64,000 nt of DNA from Diogma glabrata. Taxonomy: Eukaryota; Arthropoda; Insecta; Diptera; Cylindrotomidae. Made by a program: the position numbers and the translations under genes. Below, one piece after another: positions 1-11,675 of this stretch. The stretch covers positions 79,806,796 to 79,870,795 of the forward strand of contig OY856187.1 in NCBI GenBank assembly GCA_963693315.1. The letters are read 5' to 3'. The notes beneath the pieces are model-generated. The model was given only the letters and a program-made list of their open reading frames with translations, was not told the DNA's origin and ran no database searches. Each line of letters opens with the position of its first letter. Position 1 is the first letter of the stretch.

Positions 1-90
1 TTTTTTTGACAAACTTATAATGCCATAATTCTTTATAATAATAATAAAATTTCATGTCATACAAATAATTAGGGTAACTAAAAATATGGA
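1..90 (-). repeat. Repeat family C, fragment at window edge
   Basis: The first 90 bases resemble 5,525-5,720: both contain TTTTTTGACAAACTTATAAT followed further on by a TTTCATGTCAT-type block. This is a truncated copy of the AT-rich family seen at 5,440-6,060 and, reversed, at 48,370-48,630. No coding capacity. Confidence 0.5.
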
Positions 91-788
91 CTATGTAGCA
101 TGTTTTTCTTACAGCACTTAATTAAAATATAATTAAGCTTAAAATCTGCTTCAGGTAAAACTACAACTTTTAAGCCCTACTTGTTATAGCATATTTTTGC
201 ATATTTTACTCTGAAATGCATATAAGTGCATACCCAACTAGCATTTTAACTTCTTTTAAAACACTAAACAGTCTTACCGAAACTAACTTCCCCACCTTCA
301 TTGTTTCTTTAAAATTTCTAAACAGTTTCGATAAAGGCCATTTGGAGAACTTTCCCCGCCTTTAACGAAGCTATAATTTGTAAAAGACTTCGGAAATAGC
401 TTCGGTACGGTCTTTTGTAAGCAGTTATGCAAGCTGAATAGAAATTAAGGTTTGACAAGTTATAGCTTCGGTAAAGTACTTCTAATAGCTTGTTTTAAGC
501 AATCTTTAAGCTATTAAAAAATGTGACAAAATTTTACAATGTTTTTTATATATCTACACTCTTTTAACGTAATTATTGTTATTTTTATGTTATTTATACA
601 GTGTTTAAATTTAAGTTTTTGTTTACGGTCGCATCAAGTTTCGAAACCTGGTCCTTCGATCGTTTGTCCTGCACGCTATCCAATCGGCTGATTTAAATGT
701 TAAGAAACAATAAATATCTTTGATAGTAGTTACAATAAAAATAGCTTCTATAAGACTTCCATAAGACTTCCATAGAATTTAGTTTTTT

Positions 789-1645
789 AATTTAGATGTA
801 GAAAATATAGTATATAATTCAGGGGCTTATTTTTTATGGAAAAAGGTATATGACATGTAACTGCAATGGGTTTTTTAACGATGAAATTATAATCTAAGGT
901 AAAAGAATATTGACAAATCTATTTTCTATTTGTTTTATTAGTTCAAAGATTTTAAGGAAAACAAAATTAAGGGGTTATATTTTTTCACTCATTAACTTTT
1001 AGGGTATTTACACCTTTATTTGAACAATATTTTAGTTTAAATAAAAAGTTTTGCAATTGGATTTTTAATAGGTGTCACAACACATGCGTACTAAGGTGCT
1101 GATGAATGCAGTTAATTTTTAAAAATGTTATATAAATATAAACTAATAACAAAAGAAGCAACGATATATCACACCCATCCATTTGCTGTAAATTATTTTA
1201 ATAGAGTGACTAAATTATGAAACTCTGTATCGCCTCAGTTCTTCCTGACGAGTTTGGCTCTCAGAAATGTAAAGAAAATTCATATACCATTATTTACAAA
1301 ACTTTAAATTTTCTCTATTCCATTCTAGTTGATTTTTGATTCTGATTCTCGAATCTAATTGATTATGATTGTGATTCTCGAATCTAATGGATTATGATTT
1401 TGATTCATTTTGTTGTCTATTTAAAGACTCTAAATAAAAAACATTTTATATTGTGCAAAATAAGTCTAAATAATAGATTAAAAAAACAAAAACCACCTTA
1501 TGCACAATACTTTTTTGACAAAAACGAATCGATTTCAATTTCGTATAAGCTTCAATTTCATATAAACTCATTCAAATTACATGTCACATATCTTTTCCAT
1601 AAAAAGTAAGCCCCTGAATTAAACTATATTTTCTACATCTAAATT
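789..1645. mobile_element. Inverted-repeat DNA element (~0.86 kb)
   Basis: Arms of about 75 bp at 789-865 and 1,575-1,645 are near-identical inverted repeats. Both include TTTAGATGTAGAAAATATAG and CAGGGGCTTA followed by a TTTTTTATGG-type stretch. The interior has no transposase and includes a fragment of repeat family A near 1,052-1,120. Probably a non-autonomous DNA transposon. The superfamily is not determined. Confidence 0.6.
1052..1120 (-). repeat. Repeat family A, short fragment
   Basis: TAATAGGTGTCACAACACAT followed by a gtgctgatgaatg block matches the distal end of family A at 3,110-3,195. Confidence 0.4.
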
Positions 1646-2099
1646 TAGTTGAAATAATAGAAGCAATAGCTTCCGTCAGTTTGACATATTTCGTTTCAGA
1701 TATTGAAGCAATTTTTAGACTATGACAGCTGTGCTTCTATATACGATCTGTAAACAGTACAACCGAAACAACTACAATCCTAATGACAGCTATAACTTCT
1801 ATAACCTTTTTTCGGAAGCTTTATTTAGTGTTGTGTAGATAAGTTTCGGTAAAGCTTCTAATATTAAATATAGAAGTATTTTAGAAGCTTTCATTTCGAT
1901 GGTGGGGAGACCTTCTCTGTGGATGTTGTATAGAAACTTTATAGAAATAAAATATAACTAGCTTCCACTTAGAAGCTTTAGCGAAGCTTTATTGAAGCTA
2001 AAACTTGTATAACTCAAAATTGAGAAGTAAGTTTGCTAGTTGCGTATTTCACCAAGAGTGCATATTTCTGCAAAATTATGAGTGTTTACATATTTTAAT

Positions 2100-3061
2100 A
2101 CATATTTTTAATACATATTTTTAGGGAATATTATTCCTTATTTCACCAAAGTCTGTATTTTTGCATATTTTCATATAGGTACGAGTTTTTTTCTAGATTG
2201 ATGGTGACAACTGACGAATGAGCTTCGAAAAATTGGACATATTTTACCATCGCGGCACTAATATTTAGGGTCCTGTCTTTTGAAAATGGAACACTAGTGC
2301 TGAGACTTTGGTGTTCGCCCGACTTTTACAATCGATTTTCTGGGCATCTATAGGTCCTATCAACCTAAGGTCTTGGAACGCTCATAAAAAGCTGCTAATT
2401 CTAGTTTTGTTTTGTCCTTTTAAGCAGATATCGAATAAGAAAATCTTACCGCTTGTTATGGCATTCAGATAGGTGTCATATTAGATGTTGAGTTTTTTTA
2501 AGGCGATTGTATTCTTTTCTTAATTTTTGGATCCTTGGTGTTGACATATTACCGAAAATGTTTGTGTTTGGTTGTGCGCGACCAATCCCCTTAACTTAGA
2601 AAGTGACCGATAAATAAATTTGGTAAATTTCAAAATTTCTAGAAAATTTTATCAATATACTATAGCAATCTCATCTATAAAAAACATAGCAACCTCCTAG
2701 AAATTGGGACTAGAACTGTGTTTTGAGGGGCAAGGAATTGCAATTCTTTTATGTAATTTGAATAACCCTTGGTTTCGTATTTTTCTGAAAATGCGTTATT
2801 TTTATTCTGTACCAGACTTAACTCAGAACGTATTTCACCAATCAATTTTATAAAATTTACGCTAAAAGTAAATTGAATTTTAAACGAAAACCACTATGAT
2901 CTCTCTGAAATTTGTTGCTCTCAGTTTTGAGGTGCTATAAGCTGCAAGTGGAAAACGAAATTTTGGTTAACTCAATTGTTTCAATTTTAGATTTAATTCT
3001 GAAAGTTTGAAAGTTCTAATTTCTCGGTAGATTTCATAAAAAATCTACCTATTGAGTTTTG
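2100..3061. other. Unassigned intergenic stretch
   Basis: No convincing ORF, RNA gene, inverted repeat or match to another part of the window was seen. Confidence 0.4.
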
Positions 3062-3200
3062 AAATATCATTTTTTTTTATTTAATAAAAAGTGTTGTGTT
3101 AAAGGAATTACAATATGTGTCACAACAACACATAGATACCTTTAAAGACCTAGATCCCACAACAACATGCGCTCTTAGGTGTTGATGAACGCTTTTTTAA
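3062..3200 (-). repeat. Repeat family A, distal-end copy
   Basis: Contains AAAAGTGTTGTGTTAAAGG followed by aattacaatatgtgtcac, the same end as at 39,145-39,270 and, reversed, 28,620-28,745. It is useful as the uninserted paralogue of the 78-bp element at 39,161-39,238. Confidence 0.6.
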
Positions 3201-3444
3201 ACTTTTGTGGATTGAACGACCCCGAGACAATTGATTCGTGCAAGGCATTCCTTTTGTACACTGTGCGGACAAAGAAATCTATCTGCATTCTTTCGCTTTA
3301 TGACAGTGAGTGATCTCTACAGTTTGGTATTTTTGTCAGCATATTGATCTAAAGTACTTACTTAGGAAATAATTTGAATTTTTTCAATTCAAAGGTATGG
3401 TTGAATTTATCTCAGAGCAAAACGCGGTTTTTCTCTTTTTCGTG

Positions 3445-3530
3445 TTTCGGTTGGGATTCGAACTCGTAACCTTATCAATGCAAGTGAGTTCGAATCCTCT
3501 GGCAGACATGCTATCCACTTCGCCACCAAT
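3445..3530 (-). repeat. tRNA-like SINE head or tRNA pseudogene
   Basis: The minus strand reads an A-box-like GTGGCGAAGTGGATAGCATG and, about 50 bp on, a B-box-like GAGTTCGAATCCC. This is the internal RNA polymerase III promoter layout of tRNAs and tRNA-derived SINEs. I could not fold a clean cloverleaf with an acceptor stem, so a functional tRNA is unlikely. Confidence 0.4.
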
Positions 3531-3619
3531 GCGATGGTATTGAATGATGATATCGATGAAGTTGAATCTTCAACAATTACTCTATTTACTTAAGTTGAAT
3601 TCATAACTGACATTAGACT

Positions 3620-4610
3620 CCCATCATTGAAAATATGTGTTTTTTGATCTATCAAATTTTTTAATTTTCTTTGATTTCACGCAAACATTTTGATAAACCT
3701 TACGGCAAATTATATGAATACCGGTATTTTGAAAAAATTTGTGCAGTCCATTTATATGCAGTTCGGGTAAAGAAGCATTCAGGCCCTTGCATTTTTGCCC
3801 TATAACAATGAGTGATCTAGTCACTTTGCACATTTAGCACAACTCAACTGGTGAGTAAAACGATGAAAAGAATATGTTTTAAGCATGATACATCTGATTT
3901 TATCAAAGCACTGTTTGTGGCGATATTTACAAAAACAGCGATATGAGCAACAGTGGGAAGATGTTGAAGGAAATCAAGATTTGATCCTAACTTTCCGTCA
4001 TCTACAATTCGTATAGCATGTTTTTTAAAGCCAAGCGGGATTTTACCAAACTTGACAACTTTTTTTTGTATCTTGGAGGTCCTTTTTTGCATCCGAGAAG
4101 GTCAATTTTTTTAGACGCACTCTTATTCATCGGCATTTTCAGATCGTTACTGAGTAAGTCATTGAAAATTGTGACTCCCAATAAACAAATGCTTACGCAT
4201 TCGACTATTTATCCGCCACACATACTAATTGAAACCTCGTTGTTAAATTTGGCCTTTGTTCTGCAAACAATCAGTAATTGTGTTTTGGTGGAATTAAAAT
4301 TGACCAAATTTTACTCACTACAATCAGCGACATTTTTAAGGTTCCCGTTTCATTTACGACACCGTTTCACCGAGGACCATTTATTTGTTCATGCATTTGC
4401 CCTTTAAAAATAGAAGAAAAAATGACTTATGCAGTGTACTATCGACTGCAAAACTATTTATTAAGTTACTGGTGATTTTCAACAATTCGTTGATATAAAT
4501 TAAAAATAGAGTGAGAGACAAAATTGTACCTTGGACTATTGGTTTATAATTTGAAACATCAAATTCCATTCATTTTTGAGTATGCGAGCTGCACATTGAC
4601 CAACTTCCAC
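3620..4610 (-). pseudogene. Degenerate LINE reverse-transcriptase fragment
   Basis: Minus-strand frames give successive pieces of a non-LTR reverse transcriptase C-terminal half. At about 4,400-4,565 a VQGTILSLTLFLIYINELL block precedes SFAVDSTLHKSF, where families normally have FADD; the first catalytic Asp position reads Val. Further down are NLVKFNSTKTQL-like and SICLLGVTI-like blocks (4,100-4,350) and a LGFKKHAIRIVDDGKLGSNL stretch (near 4,000). At least three frame changes and a stop separate the pieces, so it is dead. Motif order fits a CR1/Jockey-type LINE rather than RTE. No endonuclease or ORF1 is visible, so it is 5' truncated. Confidence 0.7.
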
Positions 4611-5439
4611 TTGATCAATAGCATGAAGGAAAAATATCATATTTATAAAATTTGTGGAAGATTTTGGTTTAAGTCGTGCAAATTCTTTTGAAAATGTTTT
4701 TAGAATGATATGTGGGATATTGGTATGGAAGCTTTGTTGATTTTAAACCGCCTTAAAAGATTTTGAATCGTTTTGGGTTTGAAAGAAGTTCTTTCATATT
4801 AACTCCTGAAGACAGAATTAAGAGTACTTCTTTAGGAGTTTTAGTACGAATCACAGCGTTTCGTGAACAAATTATCTTTCGTTGCAAGGTCAGTGACGAT
4901 TATATCACCAATGATATAATGGATATATTTTTATTGGGGTTTCGTTATTGAAAAGGAAAATTTATTAATTCCGAATTGAATGGTTTCTGTAAAGTTTTGA
5001 GCAGAAACATGTTATAAGAACAATAACGAATAAAATGAAAACTTCGCAAAATTTTGAAGTCCATTGGTGTCAATTTTTGAGAGGGAAAGAACTTTACGGG
5101 ATTTGGGCAGTTTAGATTTTAGTAAATAAATTTTGATTAACTGATGTACATAATTAATATTTAATAGTAGTCAATTTCCAGTACTACCGTTACTGACACT
5201 CGTAATATGTCGGGTCTACAGTATATGATAGCGGACAAAAGCTCGGATCTATACCTCACTATCTCAGGTAAGCTAGTCCCGTATCTATGATCAAAGCACT
5301 ATGACCTCTTAGGAACCGAATTAAAATACAAAACCCTAAAATCATATATTTCTATGGCTTCTTACGGTTTTAGAGCATGTTTTAAATTCATAAAATAGTT
5401 TTTTTATGCTCTAAAAATGCTTTTTATAGTGAATATTTT
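4611..5439. other. Unassigned stretch
   Basis: Contains only short chance ORFs (for example a 62-codon frame at 4,763-4,951). I saw no motif or repeat match. Confidence 0.4.
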
Positions 5440-6060
5440 TGGTTGCCCTACAAATAATTAATTTTATTTTTTCCAAAAAATTGGCTAAAAAATAAATAAA
5501 AATCTTTCTTTTGATACACTTGACAATAATTTTTTGACAAACTTATAATGCAATAATCTAACATCAAGATTTCTCCACATTCCATGTTACTACTCATTTT
5601 CTCTTAAAATGAACATTTTTTAAACAAAAACAATGTAAATTTTCTTGTTTTGACACACTTCATGAGTCATATTTAATGTTCAATTACATTTCATGTCATC
5701 CAAATAATAATTTTTATGTTTTATATATTTCTAGTCGAAAACCCAAGTAATGTTTCCCAGAATAGGTTTCTCAAAAAAATTGGGAAAGAAAATATATGAA
5801 AATCAATCTTTTGACACACTTAACGATTTTTTTTGACATACTTCTAAAACAATAATCAAGGTCCTAGTCTTACATCCGGATCTTAATCATCCAGATTTCT
5901 CCAGATGCGAATTAACTACTCATTATCACTGAAAATAAACGTTTTTTAAGCCAAACATATGAAAATTTGCTATTTTTGACACACTTAATGATTTTTTGAC
6001 ACACTTCCGGTACAGTTATCAAAAACATCGTCCTCCGGATCTACCCATTGAGTATACCTA
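5440..6060 (-). repeat. Repeat family C, two tandem degenerate units
   Basis: Two similar ~300-bp units follow one another. Each has a TTTTGACACACTT motif, a block like ACTACTCATTTTCTCTTAAA, and a TTGGGAAAGAAAATATA-type block. The same arrangement in reverse occurs at 48,370-48,630 inside a hAT element. Non-coding. Confidence 0.6.
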
Positions 6061-6957
6061 TTTTTAGAAAAAAAAATTTTTGAAGTCCCTCTAGCGGTTT
6101 TCTAGATTTCGTATGTAATCGGCCGGCAGACATACATTTTTTTTTGCTTTTTTAGAATCAGTAGGTCCTAAAACGTCGAGAAATGCCAAAAAAGTGGGGG
6201 AGAATTTCACTTTTGGCTCATGAATTCAATACTTTGGTTTTTTCAAAACCGAAGTAATTTTAAATATTTGAAGCTACGTTAAGGAGTGAACTTTTTAAAT
6301 CGAATTTTTTAGAAAACCGTTACAGTTACGCAAAAAAGTACTAGGTAGTATGTTTCTGTGGCAAATTTTTTAAGTTAGAAATTTTATGAACGCTATTTTT
6401 TCGATGAGTCACCGTTATCGAGATTTTTGTGAAAATCCATTTTTGTGACCTTTGACCCCGTGTAAAATTTTTATCGATGGGGACTTTTGGGATATTGTTA
6501 AGAGCCACATAAAAAAGGTTCATATACGTAAAGAAGAGTTGTTTTGTCGAGAAATAAGATTGATTGAAAATTGTTTATTGTAAACAAGGAGATTAATAGT
6601 GTCTTCTTTTCGACTGTACCGAACAAGCACCGACACCAAATTTGTATTCTTTTGAGTTTCGACTGCAATACATTACAAAAAAATTCGATGTCGAAATGTG
6701 TTCGATACAATACCATTTAATACACCTATAGAGCTTTGTTTTCTCCAGAATGTTTAGACCTTGCATCTCATGTAGTGAGAGACAACTTTCATCTCCTCTC
6801 ATCCACGTCTCATTTTAGAATTTACCTTGTAGAAATACTAAATTCATGGGAAAGAAAAATGGTTTGAAATATTCCAAGTTTATAGTCCACTACATTTTGT
6901 TTTTATACCAAACCAAAGATTTATTTTTGAGTTACCATGCTAACGTCAATCAAGTGT
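6061..6957. other. Unassigned stretch
   Basis: Overlapping 60-72 codon minus-strand frames at 6,341-6,802 have no recognisable domain and change frame without a shared protein signal. I treat the stretch as non-coding. Confidence 0.4.
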
Positions 6958-8040
6958 CGAAATTTAGGGGGGTGGAGAGGCTACATACTAAAAATATTTT
7001 TTGTACAATAACACAAAAAACATGGATTGCAAAATTCTAAACACAATTGTAATGTTTCTTAAATTAAGTGCTCCTTCATATGACACCCCACTTATTTGGG
7101 TCAAATTTTTTTTTTATTTACTCTCCCCAAACCCATCCCCTAAACACACAGAAATATAATTATTTGAGACTTCGCTATGATTTTCATTTCAAATTTACCA
7201 ATCTTCCTGATTTTGTGAATTTTTTCAAATTTTTCTGTTAATCATCGTCGAAACGTAGGGTGCGAACGGTCTGAAAGTTGCACTTTTTTGACAATAACTC
7301 ATAAACTGTGCACCGCAAAATTCTAAAATAAATTGCAATGATTTCTAAATTAGGTGCTCTTTCAAATGATACTTGCTTGGGTCAAAAAAGTTTTTTTTTA
7401 CCCTCTCTACCCCCGTCCCCTAAATACACAGAAATATAATTATTTGAGACTCCGCTATAATTTTCATTCAAAATTTACCAAACTTCCATACTCTATGAAT
7501 TTGTTCAAATTTTTCTGTCAATCAGTGTCGAAACGTAGGGTGGGGGGAACGGTCTGAAAGTCCCCCTTTTTTTGCAATAACTCAATAACAATAACTCAAA
7601 AAGTGTGCACCGCAAAATTCTAAAAAACATTGCAATGTTTTCTAAATTAGATTCTCTTTCAAATGACACCCCACTTGACCACGTTTTAAATAGTGTTTTT
7701 CCCCTTCTCATTTCCGCCCTCTTAATAAATATAATTAAAAGTATATGACACTTTTATATATTTTTATTAAAAACTTACTAATTTTTCTCTCATTCCAAAC
7801 ACATTTGAAGATTTTCGATCAGTTAGGTTCGGAGCTAATTAAGGTAAGAAAACACGAATAAAACGTCATTATTCAAAATTATACAAAAAATAGTGAGGTG
7901 TAAAATTCCAAAATAAATTTTAAAGGAATACTGAAATGAAGCCCTTTCATATGATACCCTACTTGAATCTATAAAAAAAATGTATTTTCTCAAAGGTCTC
8001 ACATCGTAACCCTATAAACCAAACGAAAACAACTTTAGTT
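6958..8040 (+). repeat. Repeat family D, ~280-290-bp tandem repeat (3-4 units)
   Basis: The marker CGAAACGTAGGG starts at 7,249 and 7,529, and a diverged form lies at 6,958, giving periods of about 291 and 280 bp. Each unit also carries GTGCACCGCAAAATTCTAAA, a 'ccctaaacacacagaaatat' block and TAATTATTTGAGACT. A fourth, weaker unit follows from about 7,810. Two units occur inverted at 52,670-53,115. The repeat ends next to the hAT insertion at 8,125. Confidence 0.75.
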
Positions 8041-8360
8041 TTATTTGTATCTGTCATCTTATGTGGACAGGTTAGTTTTATACGCACCTCAAATTTCAGG
8101 TCCATAGCATTTTATAGTTTACGATAGGGTCACCAACATAAATTTTAGCCCATCCGGGACAAAAAAACGAAATAGGTACATTTTTGTTTAACGACTTTAT
8201 TGGTTCTTGTCAATTTGTACTATGTATTATTTTCAACAAATTAACGTTTTGTGAAATTTTGAGTTGAAATTCTTCGCAAGACAAAGCGATAATGCACCTT
8301 GAAACAACAATTTCTTTTAAAGTGTCGATCCATTAGTGAAATTTTTCCGATGCGCATAAA

Positions 8361-8973
8361 TTAAAGTCCCTGGGCCGGCGCCGATTTCATGTGATGATTA
8401 CCACACATTTTATACTTCGTGAGGAGCCTGTCCTTGACGAGCCCGAAAATATTTGTTCTGCGATTTTTTTCAAATCGGCCGCTTTTGCGTTCGGCAAGCT
8501 CCGAAAAATGCCGATTGCCCGGGATCTTGTAAATTTGCAACATTTTTTTTTTAACTGTAGGGGTTGGAAATTTGCAATTTGATTATCCGTAAAATGGCCG
8601 GTACATTTTGCATCAATACTCAAGTTGCTGTTGGTCCATTCTGCTAGTTTTTCAGTGTTTAAATACTGTTTAAAGTATTCCATTTCGGTAATATCGTTCC
8701 CATCAAAATATTTACGAACACATTGAAATGTTTTTTCGATGTCCATTGAACATCACTAATGAGTTGAATATAATCCACTAAAAATGGCAAATTACTAAAA
8801 AGTGAGTTCTCCAAAGCTCCAAATATTCCACACAATGAGTAAAAATTTATGACATGGCCAATAAACCATTCTCGAGTTACAGCACCTTTATTGACGATAT
8901 TTAATATTAGCTGCATTTCATGAAACCGTGTGATCCGGATCCGCTTAAGTTTTACATGCAAACTGATATACAA
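8361..8973 (-). pseudogene. Unrecognised ORF remains inside the hAT-like element
   Basis: Two overlapping minus-strand frames, 104 codons (8,659-8,973) and 119 codons (8,387-8,746), read as protein-like text. The first has ITRFHEMQLILNIVNKGAV and the second FRSLPNAKAADLKKIAEQIF. They lie in different frames, so if they are one protein it is frameshifted. Position and orientation suggest a transposase remnant, but I do not recognise hAT catalytic or dimerisation motifs. Part of the end (SGSS...SIKCVVIIT, then stop) is conserved in the second copy at 57.6 kb, so the sequence belongs to the element and is not random. Confidence 0.4.
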
Positions 8974-9060
8974 AAATAAAGTTGGATCTGATTTTGCATG
9001 TAAAACTTAAGCGGATCCCGATCACACGGTTTCATGAAATCACAGCTAATATCAAGCTTA
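8895..9060. repeat. Near-perfect palindrome (two ~63-bp arms)
   Basis: The left arm (8,901-8,963) and right arm (8,989-9,055) are inverted copies that include TTCATGAAACCGTGTGATC, GGATCCGCTTAAGTTTTACA and TGCAAA, with very few mismatches. The loop is about 26 bp. The arms encode the same HVKLKRI-ITRFHE peptide on opposite strands, so this looks like a head-to-head duplication within the transposon. Confidence 0.8.
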
Positions 9061-9621
9061 TCGTTGGAGAAAGGAATTCGTGTTCGATTTGGGGCTGGTA
9101 CTCTTCTAAAACTTCTACTGCAGTATTTGTCTCATTCAACACATTTTACATCGTTATGAAAAACGGAGACTTGATTATGTAGAAAAAAAGCCAAAGCTCC
9201 CCGGGAACGAATTTCATTTCTACAGTAGAAAGTTTCTACACCTTTTCCATAGGAAGACTACTTACACAACACTACGATTCTATCTCGATTCTTTATATAA
9301 AATTTTAATGACTTTTGATTGGTGAAATCTCTGGTCAGACTGCCATCTATAAGCTAATTTTACAAAACTGAACTAAAACAAGAAAAATGCAACAATAAAA
9401 ATTGTATAACTTTATGGTTTAGTATAGTTTGAACGTGAGCAAATAGTTGCAATCACATTTAAGTATAAACACATTACCATAAACAATATTTTATTAAGGG
9501 TTTTAGAAGTGTGTTTAAACTAAATATATTTGTTGCTTTTTAATTTCGAGTATGTAATAACGCAATTTTGATTAAAATTTATGTTTATAATAATAATACC
9601 TATTTGCTCAAATTTTTACAG

Positions 9622-9806
9622 AAAGTCAACAATAATGGCGAATGATAAACGATTAAGTTCTGGTAAGGTTGAACGTGGAAGAGGTATCCAGCGACATAAA
9701 ACATCTGTATTATATTAAGCTAAAATAATTTTAAAATTTATTTCAATAAATTATTTTTATATTTTCAGATACATTGAAAACAGCTAAAACACAAAATGAT
9801 GAATAA
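9622..9806 (+). other. Candidate two-exon splice unit (low confidence)
   Basis: An acceptor-like AATTTTTACAG precedes 9,622. An ATG at 9,635 opens MANDKRLSS, followed by a donor GTAAGG at 9,663 or an alternative GTATCC at 9,684. An acceptor ATATTTTCAG ends at 9,768. The next segment reads DTLKTAKTQNDE then TAA (9,804-9,806), with AATAAA at 9,822. Both donors leave the same phase, so either join stays open. The unit is tiny, has no known domain and lies inside the hAT-like element, so it may be chance or a captured terminal exon. Confidence 0.22.
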
Positions 9807-10358
9807 TCTCCATCAATACGTAATAAAAGCTACATAATTTAAATGTTTTAGATTTCCTAATTTTTAATAAAAATTAAACTAAAACTATTAACCTACATAA
9901 ATATGTTAACCGAAATAAATAATTTTTATTAAAGTTGTACCTATAGATTCAACTAAACAAAAATGTGTTTTATTTATTTCAATGTTTTATTTAATTTGGT
10001 TCTCGATTTCTACCTATAGAATCGTAGAATTAATAAAATTTCTATAAAGAATCGTTAAAGAAAGTTGTATAAATTTCACTATAGAATCGTTGGGGAATAT
10101 TCCATAGCGATTCAAGTGGTAGTATTACATGATGAATCGTACTAGAGCATTCGTTCACGAATCTGGCGGAAATTTGATTGTTTTTCACACAAATTTCCAT
10201 ACCTTTTCCATCACAATTCTACACCTCAGAGAAGAAGTTTCTTCAACGATTCATGATCGAACCGATAGCATTTTATTCGCTGGGTCAGACGTTTCATTTT
10301 CAATAAAAACATCAATGGTTTTTGGGCATTTTTCACACGATAAAACCTATAACTTTAA

Positions 10359-11412
10359 CACCCCGATTACCGAATGCAAGTCATGTCACTATAAATGACT
10401 AAAGTCACATCGCATCAATTTTCGTATTGTTGGTCGTTTTTTATGAACGACAGATGTCACTTTAAATGACATTTTAGTCGCCTCAATTATTCATGTGACA
10501 ATAATTTTTTCAAACGTCTTTAATTGTATTTGTGAAATTGAAGAACGTAAAATGTAATTTTTTTTTAGTTTTGGAGTTCTTTAGTTTCAGAATTTTTAGT
10601 TTTAGTCGTGACGGCTTTTATCGACTTCAATAATACCAATTTTTAGCCGACGTGACATGGGGTTCGTTCGTAAACACCAAATCGCTAGCTTATTTTCCTA
10701 TTTTGACGTTTGTGGCTGGAAATGGTCGTTCTTAAACTATTTCTTGCCTATTTAAGCAAGCGATTTGACAGATAAAGTTGTTCGGAAACTCCATTTCTAT
10801 TCCAAAATAGGCGATTCAATCGCCTATTCTGGACTCGCTGTTTTTGAGATCCTAAATAAGAACTGAGATCTAAAAGTGACATTTGCGGTTTTTATTTGAT
10901 TTTAATCAAAACAAATGCAATATTATTATTAAAAATATAAATTTTATATTTTATTTTGTGTGTCTCATTTATTTACTAGAAATATGAAAATTGTTTTTTT
11001 TTTAAATCTGCATCAATATTTTAATACAAAAATTAATCAAATAAAAATTCAAAACATAAATCATTTGTTTTTATTTTTCATAACTTGAAATCTGCAAATA
11101 ATAATTTTTTCACACAAACCAAAAATGTTTTGTGTTGTGTTTAGTTTGTTTTTCCTGTTGTTAAATTATTATAACTATTGTGATAAGTTTTAATACATAA
11201 CTATTAATTTTTAATACTCCTTATATATATTTAGGCAACTGGTCGTTCGGAAACAAAATGCCAATTCTTGTTCTTGTTGAAGAACTGATAGCCACGCCTC
11301 TTGAAATGACAGTTGCCTATTTTAGAAAATAAGCAAGCGATTTGGTGTTTCCGAACGAAACCATGATTATAGTCATATCACCTGATGAGACACGATTTCA
11401 GTAATCGGGGTG
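10359..11412. mobile_element. Nested inverted-repeat element (~1.05 kb)
   Basis: CACCCCGATTACCGAA at 10,359 is mirrored by GTAATCGGGGTG ending at 11,412. Both arms continue with degenerate ATGACTATA/TCATGTCAC-like blocks. The element sits inside the 8,125-11,667 transposon and itself contains the 10,661-11,362 element. No ORF. Confidence 0.55.
10661..11362. mobile_element. Innermost inverted-repeat element (~0.70 kb)
   Basis: The left end GGTTCGTTCGTAAACACC and the following AAATCGCT-GCTTATTTTC match the reverse complement of the right end, which closes CGAACGAAACC at 11,362. Arms are about 45 bp. ATG flanks both ends and may be a 3-bp target duplication. It is a third-level nest with no coding. 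Confidence 0.65.
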
Positions 11413-11675
11413 AGTTGAGCGTTAACCATTTTGTTTTGCTTGCGCCAAGTAGTCGAGGAGTCAAACTCATGCCAATTAAAAATTAAATTTTAATACAACT
11501 TTTTTATATCTTATAAAAAAATGTTGTATGCTATTTGGTGCTAGAAAAACAGAACAATTCGGCACTTTTTTCAATATTCGCGGACAATTTCCGGGACATT
11601 GCCAATGCGGAACGGCAGGCTTTAATCCGGGACTGTCCCGGAAAATCAGGGACGGTTGGTCACCCTAGTTTACGA

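Larger units (their letters stand above)
186..2090. repeat. Degenerate inverted-repeat region rich in AGCTTC/GAAGCT
   Basis: AGCTTC and its complement recur densely at 360-520 and 1,650-2,020 in opposite orientations. The outer flanks share an ACCGAAACT...CCCCACC block in inverted orientation (near 280-295 and 1,850-1,910). This suggests an old foldback-type element, later invaded by the element at 789-1,645. Boundaries and target duplication could not be fixed. Confidence 0.35.
8125..11667. mobile_element. hAT-like DNA transposon, 3.5 kb, with 8-bp target duplication
   Basis: The ends are inverted: TAGGGTCACCAAC at 8,125 and GTTGGTCACCCTA ending at 11,667. They are flanked by an exact 8-bp direct repeat GTTTACGA (8,117-8,124 and 11,668-11,675). 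Subterminal CCGGGAC motifs are shared. Terminal T/CAGGG plus an 8-bp duplication is the hAT hallmark. The interior holds minus-strand ORF pieces (8,361-8,973), a head-to-head palindrome (8,895-9,060) and nested inverted-repeat elements (10,359-11,412). A ~100-bp piece of its left part recurs at 57,583-57,681. No intact transposase is present. Confidence 0.8.

Noticed and set aside
3445..3530. Functional tRNA gene
   Set aside because: A- and B-box-like motifs are present but no acceptor stem or anticodon arm pairs properly; listed as a tRNA-like SINE head instead.
4018..4407. 129-codon plus-strand ORF
   Set aside because: Antisense to a degenerate LINE reverse transcriptase; the protein signal is on the other strand.
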